A stretch of DNA of 28,093 nt from NCBI GenBank assembly GCA_018902385.1, contig JABSSW010000058.1, positions 245,730 through 273,822 on the forward strand, read 5' to 3'. The notes under the pieces were generated by a model, which saw only the letters and a program-made list of their open reading frames with translations, was not told where the DNA came from and did no database searches. The translations under genes and the position numbers were made by a program. Positions 1 through 10,542 of the stretch are shown one piece after another. The DNA is from Physcia stellaris. Its lineage: Eukaryota > Ascomycota > Lecanoromycetes > Caliciales > Physciaceae. How positions within the stretch are numbered: position 1 is the first letter of the stretch; each line of letters opens with the position of its first letter.

Positions 1-343
1 TTGAAACGAAACAAACGATATATCGAAATTTTATTATCGTTATATGTTTCGAGTCGTTTTTTTGCGATAATAAAATATTACGACGTCAATTAAATACATT
101 TTATCGACGATTTAGTTTGAAAATTTTCAAACGTCGAATTTGAACAATTTGATTGAATATATTGTCATGATGATTGCATTTAAACGATTTGAAAATCAAT
201 TTATCGTAAATCATGTTCAATATGATTTCATGTTTGTTTATTCATGATTTTTTTAGAATTATCGAATGATTATTCAGATCGATGATTAACAAAAAAACGA
301 TCAATTCGAAATGCAATTTTATCGTTAATTTAAAATATATGAT

Positions 344-484
344 ATGAATTATTGATGAAATTTGACGATCGTCGAATTCAATCAATGATTTTGATTTCAA
401 TAAAAATACGAATTTCATTCAACATGTTGCATACAAATTGCGCGATTTTTTTATCAAATTTAACGCATAATCAATTGCATCAAT
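344..484 (-). pseudogene. Retroviral-type aspartic protease fragment of the left gypsy element
   Basis: The reading frame gives IDAIDYALNLIKK at the start and IEFDDRQISSIIH at the end. These align by eye with the fungal gypsy protease pattern I-D-S-G-A-T-G-Y-A-F and (V/I)-x-D-G-R-x-I-S-S-G. The catalytic Asp survives, while Thr to Ile and Gly to Asp replacements fit ACY to ATY and GGY to GAY changes. One in-frame TGA interrupts it. It sits about 250 bp after the Gag knuckle, where a protease belongs. Confidence 0.6.
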
Positions 485-732
485 GTTTATTAAAATTTTT
501 AATTTATATTTATTATCGTCAACGATAACGTACAATTGATTTACTCAAAATCGTTTGATAAAAAAATCAAACAAATCATCGTTATGAATAAAAAAAAATT
601 TAAACATTCATTAATCGCGTTTTTGATTAATTGTTAATTTTTCGAATCAAAATCATTTGATTCGACGATTAAATTCATGTACGATATTTGCATTTTGTGT
701 CAATGACGTTTTTAATGTTTGTAATCGTTCGA

Positions 733-1776
733 ACATTTTTTTCAAACGTGATTCAATTCGTCACATATGAAACATTTGTTCGTGACGATCAATTTGTCGA
801 TTATCGAATCATGAAATTTGATTTTCACATTAAAATGAAAATGAATCGTTGATTTCACAAAGAAAACAAATGTAACAAATTTCGTAAACGATATTGAAAT
901 CGAAACGATCGAAATGAATTTGAATTAAAATAATTCAAAACGTTGTTGACGTGTTGTCGTTTTTTTCTTTTTGAAATTCGTTTGTCGATTGTAAATTTGT
1001 TGAAAAATAATTTTGATTTCGTTAAAAGTAATAAATTCACGAAAATACACGTTTATAGTTTTTTTCAAATTTCAAAATATTTTTTTCATTAATTTTTCAA
1101 TTTTGATAATTTCGTTATAATTTGTTGAATTATTGAAACGAAAAAAAATAAAATAAAACGATTGAAAATTTTGAATGTTCATAATCAATATTCGAAATTG
1201 ATTACGCATGTTGCGTTTGAAATCAAAATTATCGTAAATGTTTGACAGAAATTTCAACATCATAAATCAATTTTTGAAATAATTGAAATCGATGTCACGT
1301 ATCGATTGAATATAATCGTCAATTTCGTCGACAATTCAATCAATAACAAAAATAACGACGAACAGATTCGTATTGTAATGATCGTTGTTGATCGTCATTT
1401 TATTATACATTTTCGTTTTTTACACACGTCAAATCGAATTTATTTCATCGATAAACGTGAATGAATTAAAATATTTGACAAAACGATGTTTTTTTGAAAC
1501 GTTGAAAACAAACGCATCGTCGTTATCGTTGTTTTCACGTTTTTTTTCGTTGATCGATAAAGTTTGATATTTCAATTTTAACGCGTCGTATTTGCTTTGA
1601 AAAATGTTATAAATTACATCGTTTTGAATTTTCAATGAATGTTTTTTCGTTAATTCGAAATTAATTTTTGCGAGTTTGTTGATGTTGTTTTGAAATTCAT
1701 TCGCAAATTTCTGATATTGATTAAAAATTTTCAAATAAATGTTTCGATCAGAACGCAAAACATCGAATCTTTGCAA
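733..1776 (-). pseudogene. Gag of Ty3/gypsy element (degenerate)
   Basis: Retrotransposon capsid protein remnant in several frames. The segment 1429-1776 begins with a charged coiled-coil-like stretch and ends in a motif resembling the L-P-D-P-P-x-F-T-D-G of ascomycete Gag proteins, with prolines turned to Ser/Phe (CCN to TCN/TTN). The segment 1072-1263 carries FLSNIYDNFDFKRN and matches the capsid helix pattern (L..IY.dp..r..Ar..f..L, then sF..F...F). The segment 855-1040 is a basic linker. At 733-774 lies a zinc knuckle C-x2-C-x4-H-x4-C (CFICDELNHV, an in-frame TGA, then KKC). The TGA is what a TGG codon would become after a CpC mutation on the opposite strand. Family assignment is from pattern recognition, not a search. 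Confidence 0.7.
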
Positions 1777-2469
1777 AAATTTGACGACATAATTTTCGAT
1801 TTATCATTTCAATTGATTGACGTTGATAACGTTCAAAAAATGAATAATATCGTCATTTTTCATCGATACATTTATACGCGAAAAAACGAATTTGCGACGT
1901 TTGAATTGAATAACAATTTTTTTTTCATTGATGTTGTCGATTATTTGTTTCAAATGACGATCGATTTCGACACGAAAAATTTCAAATGACGAAATTTCAA
2001 ATGAAAAAAAAATTATGATGATTTCGAATCATAACGAAAAATAAAAAACTGACGATTGTAAATAGAAAGAATGAATTGTTTGTTGTTCGTTTTATCGTTT
2101 TTTATCGTCGAAAATTTCGTCGTTGTTTCGTCAAAAAAATTTTCAAATCGTTTGTTTGATCAGCAAAACTTTTCGTCGTTTATTTCGTCAAAAAAGTTTG
2201 ATCGATTTGAAATTTTATTTTTGAACGTTCGCGTATTTCGACGAACGATAAAAATGAAAATTTATTGTAATATCATGAATCGTGTTTGAATAAACGTATT
2301 ATTAATTAATTAAACGAAAACAATAAATTTGCAAAAACAAATAAATACAAAAAAATGAAATTGCAAACAATGTGCGAACGTCAAATTTCAAATTACGTTA
2401 ATTTCGTCAAAAAATTAAAACATAATTCGATTCAGACATATTTGTTTAATTATTTATTATATCAATTAT
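1777..2469. other. AT-rich stretch between two retroelement remnants
   Basis: No gene or domain recognised. Open frames on the plus strand here (about 2071-2289 and 2355-2567) have no recognisable pattern and look like by-products of extreme AT content. The stretch must contain the junction between the left gypsy element and the copia integrase, because copia reverse transcriptase, expected immediately after position 2470 on the minus strand, is not visible. Confidence 0.4.
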
Positions 2470-3410
2470 TTATTTGTCAAATTTATTTGTCAAACATGTT
2501 CGTAACACATCGAATTCGATATCAATTTTTGATGTTGATTTGTGATTATAAATATCGAAATTTTTGACGCGTTCGATTTTTTGACTAATCGATATATAAA
2601 TTCGATAAATGATGTCATTGTCATATTCGATGAAATTTTTTTTTTCGACATTCGATTTCAAATGATTTTTGATTTTTTTGTTGATAACGACGTAAACAAT
2701 TGATTCGAATAAATACATGTTCGTCAATTTCGAAAATTGTTCGTAAATATTTTCGAACGATAATTGATTTTTCAAATACGAAATTGAACATCGATTTTTG
2801 ATATACGTCATTGCATATGTGATGTTTGATTACAAAAAATTCGATATGTTTTTCGTCAATAACGTTGTTTTGATTATGATGATAAAAATGCGTTAATATA
2901 TTTCGATTACATCATTGACGTTTTGAATATTTGTTGAAATTGAATTGAATTTCATGTTTTGATTGTCAAAATAATTGATTGATTGCGTATTGCGAAATTC
3001 GTTGTTATAATTTGTACGTACGATTTTGACGTCAATATCGAATTAACGTTTGATTCAATTGATGTATTTAATAAAACATTGTAATCATTCGTGTTTGTTT
3101 TTGACGATGTATATTTTCGTTCAACGTGATTTGTCATCGATGATATTGATGTAATAACGTTCATTTTCAAAATTTTCGATCGTTATTGATATTAAATCAA
3201 TGTAAATAATATGAAACGTTTTTTCGACATGATGAATATTTTTTCTATTCGATTTTTTTTTTATTTTGATTAGTTTACAAATATCGCAATGATTATTTTT
3301 GCAATCGTTTTGATAAAAATGATTCAATTTTTTTAAATATTGACGTAATAAAAAAAAATTTATGTAATTCAAATTTCGATGTCATACGATAAACGACAAT
3401 GATAATGTTA
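2470..3410 (-). mobile_element. Ty1/copia integrase remnant, truncated element
   Basis: Two segments of a copia-type integrase on the minus strand. The segment 3121-3410 shows the pre-integrase/zinc-binding region (HR..LNY, then C-x2-C in CDICKLIK) and the start of the catalytic core (IYIDLIS, then a FiDDxSR-like IIDDKSR). The segment 2470-2811 matches the integrase C-terminus: KNRCS (K-N-R-x-P), a T-P-F-E-like block turned to LSFENIYEQ, a rvFGs-like LFESIVYV, then FIEYD and IYRIYIS (fvGY..iYRi). The core between them is out of frame. Reverse transcriptase and RNase H, which follow integrase in copia, are absent, so the element is truncated, plausibly by the left gypsy element inserting into it. 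Confidence 0.72.
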
Positions 3411-3886
3411 TTGACAATGCAATCATTTAATGTGATTGCAATTTTAAAACGTATAATTTGTTGTTTTGCAAAAAAACATATTCGATTGATTTGTTTTGAT
3501 ATTTGAAAATGTGATTTTCAATATTTCAATAAACGTTTTGTTTTTCGAATGTTGATATTGACAACAAATTTGTTGACGAATTTGACATGTAAAAAATTAA
3601 CAAATCAATAAATTGATTATTTGCATTGTTGTAAAAAAAAAACGAACAATAATTTGATTATTTCTTTTTTTTTAACAATGAAACGAATTTTGTTTGCAAT
3701 TACAACATGTTCGATGTAAAATATGAAAAAATGTATCAAATTTCGATTTTTGCACACGTGAATGTTGACGTTCGAATTTGTGTATTACAATATATCGTTA
3801 ATTGAATGATTTTAACAAAATTTGTTTTCAAAATTCAATCAACGACGTTGATTGTTATTGTAAATTTTGAATTTTTTTCAAAATTT
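3411..3886. other. AT-rich stretch between copia remnant and LTR
   Basis: This stretch probably holds the decayed Gag and pre-integrase part of the copia remnant, upstream of 3410 on the minus strand. I could not read a convincing protein in it. Poly-A and poly-T runs are common, and the CpC/CpT-depleted composition continues unchanged. Confidence 0.4.
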
Positions 3887-4227
3887 TGTCGTATAAATAA
3901 TTAAACATATAAAACTCGTATTAGAAATAATATAGTTTAATGAATTATTGATATCAGAAATATATAATTTGAAATGTAATATATTGATTTATTAATCGTT
4001 ACAAAACAGATTACGTTTTGCAATTGTTTTTTATTCACATTTTATTTATTCAATCGTACGAATTCGATCGATTTCGATTGACAATATAAATTTGTTGAAT
4101 TTATCGTTGATCGAATTGTAAAATGATTGAAATTGATTTTTTTCGAAATTATTCGAATTTCGATAATCGAATTGTTTAACGAAATGCGAATCGTATTTTC
4201 GAAAATTTTGAATTTTTATTTTTTACA
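3887..4227 (-). repeat. 3' LTR of the gypsy element
   Basis: About 341 bp, directly repeated at 10201-10542. From 3917 to 4227 it aligns without gaps to 10232-10542 at a constant offset of 6315, with 11 mismatches by my count, all C/T or G/A transitions. The outer ~30 bp at 3887-3916 align with at least one indel, so that border is approximate. It ends TTTTTTACA on the plus strand, which reads TGTAAAA on the element strand. Confidence 0.9.
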
Positions 4228-4730
4228 TACGTTTTTTTTTAAACATCGAAATTTTTTGAAATCAACATGTTAACAAAAATTTTGACGTATTTTGTTTGTT
4301 TTGACGTGTTTTGTTTGTTTTGATTTTGCATTAATTTGAAAAATCATTATGATCGTGATTTTCGCATTTCGAAATATTTTTGTTCGAATTCAATAATCAA
4401 TTTGCGTTAAAAATTTGAAAAAACATTTTTTTGAATGATTCAAAAATACATAATTTGATGAATCAATTGTTTGTTGCTTTTATGATCGAATGTTTAATTT
4501 CGTATTATTCACAATTTTCAATATGATGATTGACAACTGATTTGTTGACAAAAAATTCTGAATTCGAACATTTTTTTATTTTTTTATTTTTTTATTTCGA
4601 ATATTAATATCGATATCATGAAAAAATGTAACGCGATAAACGTTCATTAATCGCGATCGCATTGATATTCAAATTTTCGAATTTTTTTTTATTTCATTTC
4701 ACATTTTTTATTTAACGATTTATCGTTCGA

Positions 4731-4943
4731 TCAAATCGAACAACAATTTTTGAAAATATTTTTGACACAATTCAGTTTTTCATGCGTCGTAAATTTTAAA
4801 CAATAAATAACACATAGAATTTTTGAAAACGAAAATGTGTTAATATGCAATAAGTATTTCAATTCATTTTTTTCGTGATTTTCGATGATTTGTTTTTTTA
4901 TTGACATCAAATTTTTTGAATTTTCGTTGTGAAATTGTCGCAA
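4731..4943 (-). pseudogene. Possible chromodomain at the pol C-terminus
   Basis: A 70-codon frame 650 bp after the integrase and 500 bp before the 3' LTR. The stretch KKQIIENHEKNELKYLLHI resembles the start of a chromovirus chromodomain (e.Il..R...gkl.YlVkWkGy). The aromatic-cage Trp residues are not visible and the rest does not align well. Position is the main support. If real, the element is a chromovirus, the gypsy clade common in fungi. Confidence 0.35.
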
Positions 4944-5548
4944 AATTTTTCGAAAATGTTTAACAAACGATGTAAATTTTCAAATCGCGTTTTTATAGTT
5001 TTTTCATTTTATCAACTAATAAAAATCGAATTCGTTGTAAAATTTGTTTGAAATTTCATTTGTTTTGAAAATTTTGTTGTTTTTAATGATTTCGATTTCA
5101 TAAAACTTTTTCGTAATTTACATTTTTATGTTTTCGTCGAATTCAATATTTTCAACTTGATATGAAAATTCAAAAAAATATAACGTATGTTTTTTTTTTT
5201 AACATTGAATTTTTTTAGAAAAAAAACGTGAAAAACGTCGTGAATGCGTCAGCGTTTGAATAAATTTAAACGATAAATTTGATTTTTTATAATTTTTAAA
5301 ATTTGAAATGATTCAAAAAATTTTCATTTCAATTTTTTGTTTCGTTTAATTTTGATGTTTTTATCGTTCAAATTCACGTAATTTTCGACGTTGTATGACA
5401 TTGATTTCGTACGTTCGTTTTTGTACATCGTTTGTTGTTGTTGTGTCACGAATAAATTGTTTTTCAATATTCGAAATAGTTTAATTAAATGTTCAACGTG
5501 TTTTTTTGCGAATTTGAATTTAGTTTTTTTGTTTCATATTTTTTCCAA

Positions 5549-6325
5549 AAACATGCGAAACGAATATTCAAACATGATTTCGAACGAAAAAATGTTTGTG
5601 AATACGTGTTTGTTGTTGTTGTAAACGAATTCGATTATAAACAACAATTTTATTCAATTATTTTGTTCGAAATTGACGAAAACGCGAAAAAATTGTTTCA
5701 TAACGTTGTTCATTCGTTCGATTTGTTTATCGATTTGAAAATGAAAAACGATTGACAATTTACGTTTGATTTTCAAGACGTAACACAACGCATCGTTGTA
5801 TTTGAATGTGAAAATGAAATTTCTATCGATAACGATTGACGAAAAAAAATCGTGAAATCGAATGATTTCGCGAAATAAAATTTCGATCAAATTTTTTGCG
5901 AAAATCGTTTTAATCATTGATATGTAATAAATCATTTTCGTTAAACGATTCACAATTACTAAAATCGAATCGTAAATCGTTTTATTTCACGTTTTATTTG
6001 AAAAAAGTTCTGTCACGAAATTCATGAAAAAATCAATTCATTTAAATTCAGAAATCGAAAAAAAAAAAAACTCGTCGTATGATTTGTGTCGTGCAATTTT
6101 GTTTCGTTTGTAAACGACGCATGTTTCATAATGTTTTTTGATTTGTTGTCGCATTTCAAAAATTTCGATAAAATTTTGATTCGATCAATAATATTTTCGA
6201 CGTATCAATTTTAACGTTCGTTCGATGTCGAAATGATCAACGAACGAATTATCGTGATTGACACGAATAACGTTTTCACGCAAATTTTCTGAAATGTAAA
6301 CGACGTCGTCGTAATACAAAAATTC
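5549..6325 (-). pseudogene. Integrase of the gypsy element (H2C2 finger and catalytic core)
   Basis: Bases 6325-6071 read EFLYYDDVVYIS, then VNHDNSFVDHFDIERTLKLI, then RRKYY, a TGA, and later HYETCVVYKRNKIARHK. This is the H-H-C-C finger of gypsy integrases (rvnHDnplaGHfGierTl.lirrkyyWP..., C..C.rnK); the second Cys has become Tyr. The core continues at about 5970 with DSILVIVNRLTKMIYYI, then SSIVIDRNFIF (second catalytic Asp kept) and FHFQIDKQIERMN (hPQtDGQtERvN, catalytic Glu kept). After 5654 it continues LLFIIEFVYNNNKH to FRMF. Replacements such as Pro to Phe, Thr to Ile and Gly to Lys/Asp are those produced by CpC/CpT and GpG/ApG transitions. Confidence 0.9.
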
Positions 6326-6587
6326 ATTTTTGTGTTGTCAATGATTTGTTTCTATTTTCGAAATAATCAATTTTCGACATATTTCAGAAACGAATTGATT
6401 TTTATCGATCAAATTCCGAACGAAATTCAACAATGAAAATGTTGATTCGTCGTTATATGTCGTTTTTTTTCGTAAAACAATTTGTATTCGAATTTTATGC
6501 ATTGCGCATTCAAATACAATCGTTGATTTTAACACAAGAATTTTTCATTTTATGAATGTCACGTTTGATTTTTGTTCAATCGAATGT

Positions 6588-6705
6588 TTTGAATTTTTTG
6601 AATTTTTTGAATCGAATGTTTTCGAAACAACGCTGATTGAAATTCGATTTCGTTTTGAATTTTTTGAATCAAATGTTTTTGAAACAATGCTGATTAATTC
6701 GATAT
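6588..6705 (-). repeat. Two-copy 57-bp tandem duplication inside gypsy pol
   Basis: The plus strand repeats the block starting GAATGTTTTCGAAACAACGC at about 6613 and again near 6670 (AAATGTTTTTGAAACAATGC), 57 bp apart with only transition differences. In the minus-strand frame this is a 19-residue repeat sharing VSKTFDSKNSK. It lies between RNase H and the integrase zinc finger. Confidence 0.7.
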
Positions 6706-7204
6706 TTTTTGAATTATTTAAATGCAATCAACGTTTCATGTTATGTATCGCATTCATGAATCGTTTCATGACATGCATCGCATTTATGATTTTGATCGCA
6801 TTTATTCGCATTTTTTCGAAACGTTTCGAATTTGCAATTAATAATTTTTGCAATTGTTTCAAAATTTGACAATTGTTTTCGACGTTTTTCTCAATAATCA
6901 TCATGTAATCAAATCGTTTTGAAAATTCGTTAACAGAATTTTTGTTATCGAAACGATAATCGATTAAAAAATTATATCGATTCAGTTTTTGAATTCATCG
7001 AATTTGACGTGACGACAATTTAATTGTGATTATAAATTGTTTCAAATTGCGATAATCAATAAAAACAAAAATTTGTTTTTTTGCGTTTTCGAAATAATGT
7101 TTTCATTGTTTGAACGAAATCACAATAATCAACAATTTCTTGTCATGAATTTCGTAATTGTATTCGATCGAAATTATTTTGCGTGAAAAATACGCAACAA
7201 AATG

Positions 7205-7474
7205 TCAATGATTTTCGTCGTTTTGTTGACATAAAATGATTTCGAAAATTTTGTCGAATACGTCGATTTCGATTCGAATAACACGTTCGAAATCGAAATG
7301 ACGTAAAATTGATGTTTCGATAAATGTTTTGCGAAATCGTTTGAAAATTTTCAACGTTTCACTGATCAAAAAAATGTGAATATTCGAAAATTTGTTGCGA
7401 TTTCGATTTTGATTTCGTTTGCGTTTACGAATATTTTTTCGTAATTTTTGCGATTTTTTTAACATAACGATCAA
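7205..7474 (-). pseudogene. RNase H region of the gypsy element
   Basis: An 89-codon open frame. Its second half, FRKTFIETSILRHFDFERVIR then EIDVFDKIFEIILCQ, follows the Ty3/gypsy RT-RNase H pattern F..tA.iL.hFD...pi.vEtDASd.aiGavLsQ. The catalytic first Asp is retained within E-I-D-V-F-D, while Ala/Ser/Gly positions are altered. It lies about 100 bp downstream of the RT thumb, consistent with one polyprotein. Confidence 0.75.
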
Positions 7475-7579
7475 AAATTCAACAATTTTATTGAAATGTT
7501 TAATGAATCGTCGATAAAAATTAGCGATGTCGAGAAATTGTATAATGTCGAAAACGTTGCGAAATACAAATCATTGCTG

Positions 7580-8300
7580 AATAATTTCGATTTTCTTGTT
7601 TTGCATTCGTATTTTTTTGAATGAAATAACGAATTCAAAAAAATTTATTTCGTCAACGAATCATTTGCATTTCTCAAAAACAATATATAATTTATTTTTT
7701 TTAAAAACGATCAAAAATTCATTTGATATCGTCGATATGAATTTCGACGTTCATCGAATAAATTATTATATCGTTTAAATATATTATGACGTTAATATCG
7801 AAACGAATCGTCAAAATTCGATTAATAAAATCTTGAAACGTCGTCGAAACGTTAATGAAATCGAAAAAAAATACGTTATATTCGAAATGATCATATCGAA
7901 TACGAAAAATTGTTTTTCATTCGTTTTTATACTTGATACGCAATCGATGATAAACAACAATTAAATCGATGTTAATATATTTGACGATTTTGTTAAATTT
8001 ATTTAAATTTTCATCGATTAACGATAAAAATATCTATTTTTTATCGTGAAAACATTAAAATTTCTGTAATTCACACATAGACGTAAATTATCGTTTTTTT
8101 TTTTTACGAACAAAATGAACGCTTTTGCAAAAATTGTGAAAATCGAATGAAATCGTTAATTAAATGTTTTTCGATATAAACACGTAATATTCGAAATTCA
8201 TTTTCAAATAAAAAATAAATTGATTCATGCGACGATTTTTTGTTTTTTTTAAATCAATAATATGATCGTCTGAATCATGATTCGATAATTCGTAAATTTT
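7580..8300 (-). pseudogene. Reverse transcriptase of the gypsy element (frameshifted)
   Basis: The N-terminus at about 8160-8300 reads YELSNHDSDDHIIDL, matching the P.H...DH.IdL entry motif of Ty3/gypsy RT. After a frame change near 8155, bases 8119-8054 give AKAFILFVKKKNDNLRLCVNYR, whose core VKKK-D/N-x-LRLCV-D/N-YR is the best preserved RT block. At about 7725-7740 there is HIDD, in place of the catalytic Y-x-D-D. From 7700 to 7580 VFKKNKLYIVFEKCK, then FFEFVIS, matches the thumb/connection region (L.k..L....kKCeF...v.FLG..iS). The change of the second catalytic-box residue, plus stops and frameshifts, makes it non-functional. Confidence 0.85.
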
Positions 8301-9129
8301 ATTTTCGTTATCGAATTCTTCATACGTTTTCAGAATATCGAAAAACGTGATTTTGATATCGAATTTTTTTTTCATTTTAATCAAAACAGATTTTATTTGA
8401 ATTCGTTTTGAAACGTGCATTTTATGCATGTCGAATTGTTTGTCAATATACATTCGTACGAACATGAAATACGTTTCAATTTCGTTATCGATGACGTTTA
8501 TAATCAATTATTTTGATTCGATGTTCTCGATACGATTCGTCGTGAAAATGAAATGTTTTTTTTTACAACGTCAAATTTTGATATTGTCGTCGTTTCAATT
8601 CATTTTGATTTTCGAAAACTGTATTCAAAACATGTTTAACGTTAAATTTCAATTCAAATTCACGATCAAAAACGATTTTTCGAAAAAGCGATTGATTTTT
8701 TTGACGTTTGACATTTCGAATTGTACGAAATAAACGTTATATGTTTTCAAACGATGATTGTCAATTGTTATTGCATCACAATTTAAAATTTCGAAACGAC
8801 GAAAATCGAATTTTTCGTATAAACATGATTTATCAAATTAATTTTCGTTTTTGTATCGAATATTGTTTTCGATTCGTTTCAAATCTGATTTTTTGATTTG
8901 TATGTTAATTTTGATTTTAACGCATTTACGAATCACAAATTTTTTAAATTTTTTGCGTCGTTTTTTTTTTGTTAACATGATTTTTGTTCATGTCTGAAAA
9001 AAACGACGTATCGAAATCAAAATTCGAAAAATTTTTTTTTAACGACTTGAACGAAAATCATCAAATCGATTAGTTTTTTGATTATTCAAAAATTTGATCA
9101 GCGAAAATAATTTTGTTTTTTTTGTTTGT

Positions 9130-9675
9130 GCAAATTTCGATTTGATGATTTGATTTGTCACAATTTATACAATTATTTTTGTTTTGAATTTTTTTGAATT
9201 CGTTAACGAATCAACGATACATTCGAATATTTTTCGATTTGATTGATTCGTGATTCGAATTGATTTTGTTAATATTTTTGATTTTTTTATTTTTAAATTT
9301 CGCAATTTTGAACTTTTCGTTTTCGTTTTCAGAATTGTCAATATTGAACGAAATTTTACGTTTTTTGAATTTTTTGAATTTTTTTTTCAGAATTTGAACG
9401 TTTTTTATACGTTTGAATCGTTCAAACAACTTCGTTTTTGTGAAAATTTTCTTTTTCTTAAAAAGCATGCAACGAAATTTCAAACGTAATTCGTCACGAA
9501 AATCGTTGAATTTTATTGTTTTCGTGAATTTGAATTCGAATTTTAATTCAACAAACATATTTATTCGTTCGACATTGTAATTTTTAATCGATTGATTGTG
9601 ATTTTGTTTGTATTTGCGATATTTTTTCAAAAAATTCTGTTGCAACGTGATTGTTCGCTCGATGTCGTTTTTCAA
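9130..9675 (-). pseudogene. Gag of the complete gypsy element, with CCHC zinc knuckle
   Basis: A lysine-rich Gag remnant of 154 codons open from 9675 to 9211. The early part (KQNHNQSIKNY, then NDFRDELRLKF) follows the Ty3/gypsy Gag pattern of an H-x-x-Q-S-V-x-x-y segment followed by an L-rich helix. Beyond the open frame, at 9130-9171, a C-x2-C-x4-H-x4-C knuckle is intact (CINCDKSNHQIEIC), the nucleic-acid-binding motif of nucleocapsid. The strong Lys excess (AAA codons) fits ApG/GpG to ApA changes. It sits 0.5 kb inside the 5' LTR, as expected. Confidence 0.72.
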
Positions 9676-10200
9676 AAAAAATTTGAATTCGATTCAAATG
9701 TATTGTTTGTCTGAATGAAAATCGATTTTTGCGTTTCAAAACTTGTTCGTATTGTTATTTGATTTAAAATAAATATCAACATATGCGATTTTGATTAAAT
9801 TCGAAAATTGAATTATGTAATTCACGTTGTTTTGCGTGAATTGATTTTTCATTTGTTTGCAATATTTTTTTCACTTTTTGTAATTTTTTTTTTCATATTG
9901 ATTCGATGTCGTTTCGATGATTTTCATGACGAAAAATTTTCAAACAAAATCAAAAACAAAAATAAATGAAATCGAAACAAATGAAATAATGATTGCAAAT
10001 TTCGAACGTTCGACAATTCGAATTTTGAATTTGATTTTTTTTTTGTGATTTTTTTCGATTTGTTATTTGTAATAAATCAATCAGAAAAATAAATTAACAT
10101 TTTCGACAAATTCAAAAAACAAATCATTATCAGAATTCGACATGATGTATGCGAAACAACAAAACTGTGTTTTGTTAAATATATACGAATGATATCATTC

Positions 10201-10542
10201 TGAAATATGATAACGATTAAAATGTAAAATTCGTATTAAAAATAATATAATTTAATGAATTATTGACATCAAAAATGTATAATTTGAAATGTAATATATT
10301 GATTTATTAATCGTTACAAAACAGATTACGTTTTGCAATTGCTTTTTATTCACATTTTATTTATTCAATCGTACGAATTCGATCGATTTCGATTGACAAT
10401 ATGAATTTGTTGAATTTATCGTTGATCGAATTGTAAAATGATTGAAATTGATTTTTTTCGAAATCATTCGAATTTCGATAATCGAATTGTTTGACGAAAT
10501 GCGAATCGCATTTTCGAAAATTCTGAATTTTTATTTTTTACA
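10201..10542 (-). repeat. 5' LTR of the gypsy element
   Basis: About 342 bp, partner of 3887-4227. In element orientation it starts TGTAAAA at 10542 and ends at 10201. Just inside, at 10187-10200, lies a perfect 14-bp palindrome (GAATGATATCATTC), where a primer-binding site would be expected. No tRNA-complementary TGG start remains, as expected after loss of GpG. Confidence 0.9.

Larger units (their letters stand above)
1..1776 (-). mobile_element. Ty3/gypsy retrotransposon, 5' part (Gag and protease), cut by window edge
   Basis: Minus-strand remnant in the order Gag, CCHC knuckle, aspartic protease; reverse transcriptase and integrase would lie beyond position 1. The domain order and spacing (knuckle about 250 bp before the protease) are those of Ty3/gypsy elements. 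Stops interrupt the frame, and CpC/CpT are nearly absent, so it is a mutated, inactive copy. Its 5' LTR would be expected upstream at about 1,800-2,450, but I found no second copy in the window to define it. Bases 1-343 hold no motif I could place. Confidence 0.75.
3887..10542 (-). mobile_element. Complete but inactivated Ty3/gypsy LTR retrotransposon
   Basis: A 6.66 kb element on the minus strand with two direct LTRs (3887-4227 and 10201-10542). From its 5' end (high coordinates) the order is Gag with zinc knuckle, reverse transcriptase, RNase H, a tandem duplication, integrase and a possible chromodomain. This is the Ty3/gypsy order, with integrase after RNase H. The LTRs begin TG and end CA in element orientation. 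A polyA run (rc of 4232-4240) beside the 3' LTR could be the decayed polypurine tract. I could not find a clean target-site duplication: flanks are AATTT and AAATA. Frameshifts and stops run throughout. The protease between Gag and RT was not located. Confidence 0.88.

Noticed and set aside
855-9675. Plus-strand open frames across the AT-rich left flank (e.g. 1690-1989, 2071-2289, 5391-5755, 8428-8896, 9250-9489)
   Set aside because: They overlap minus-strand retroelement proteins or have no recognisable content; low stop density comes from the sparing of CAA/CGA and from AT-rich repeats.
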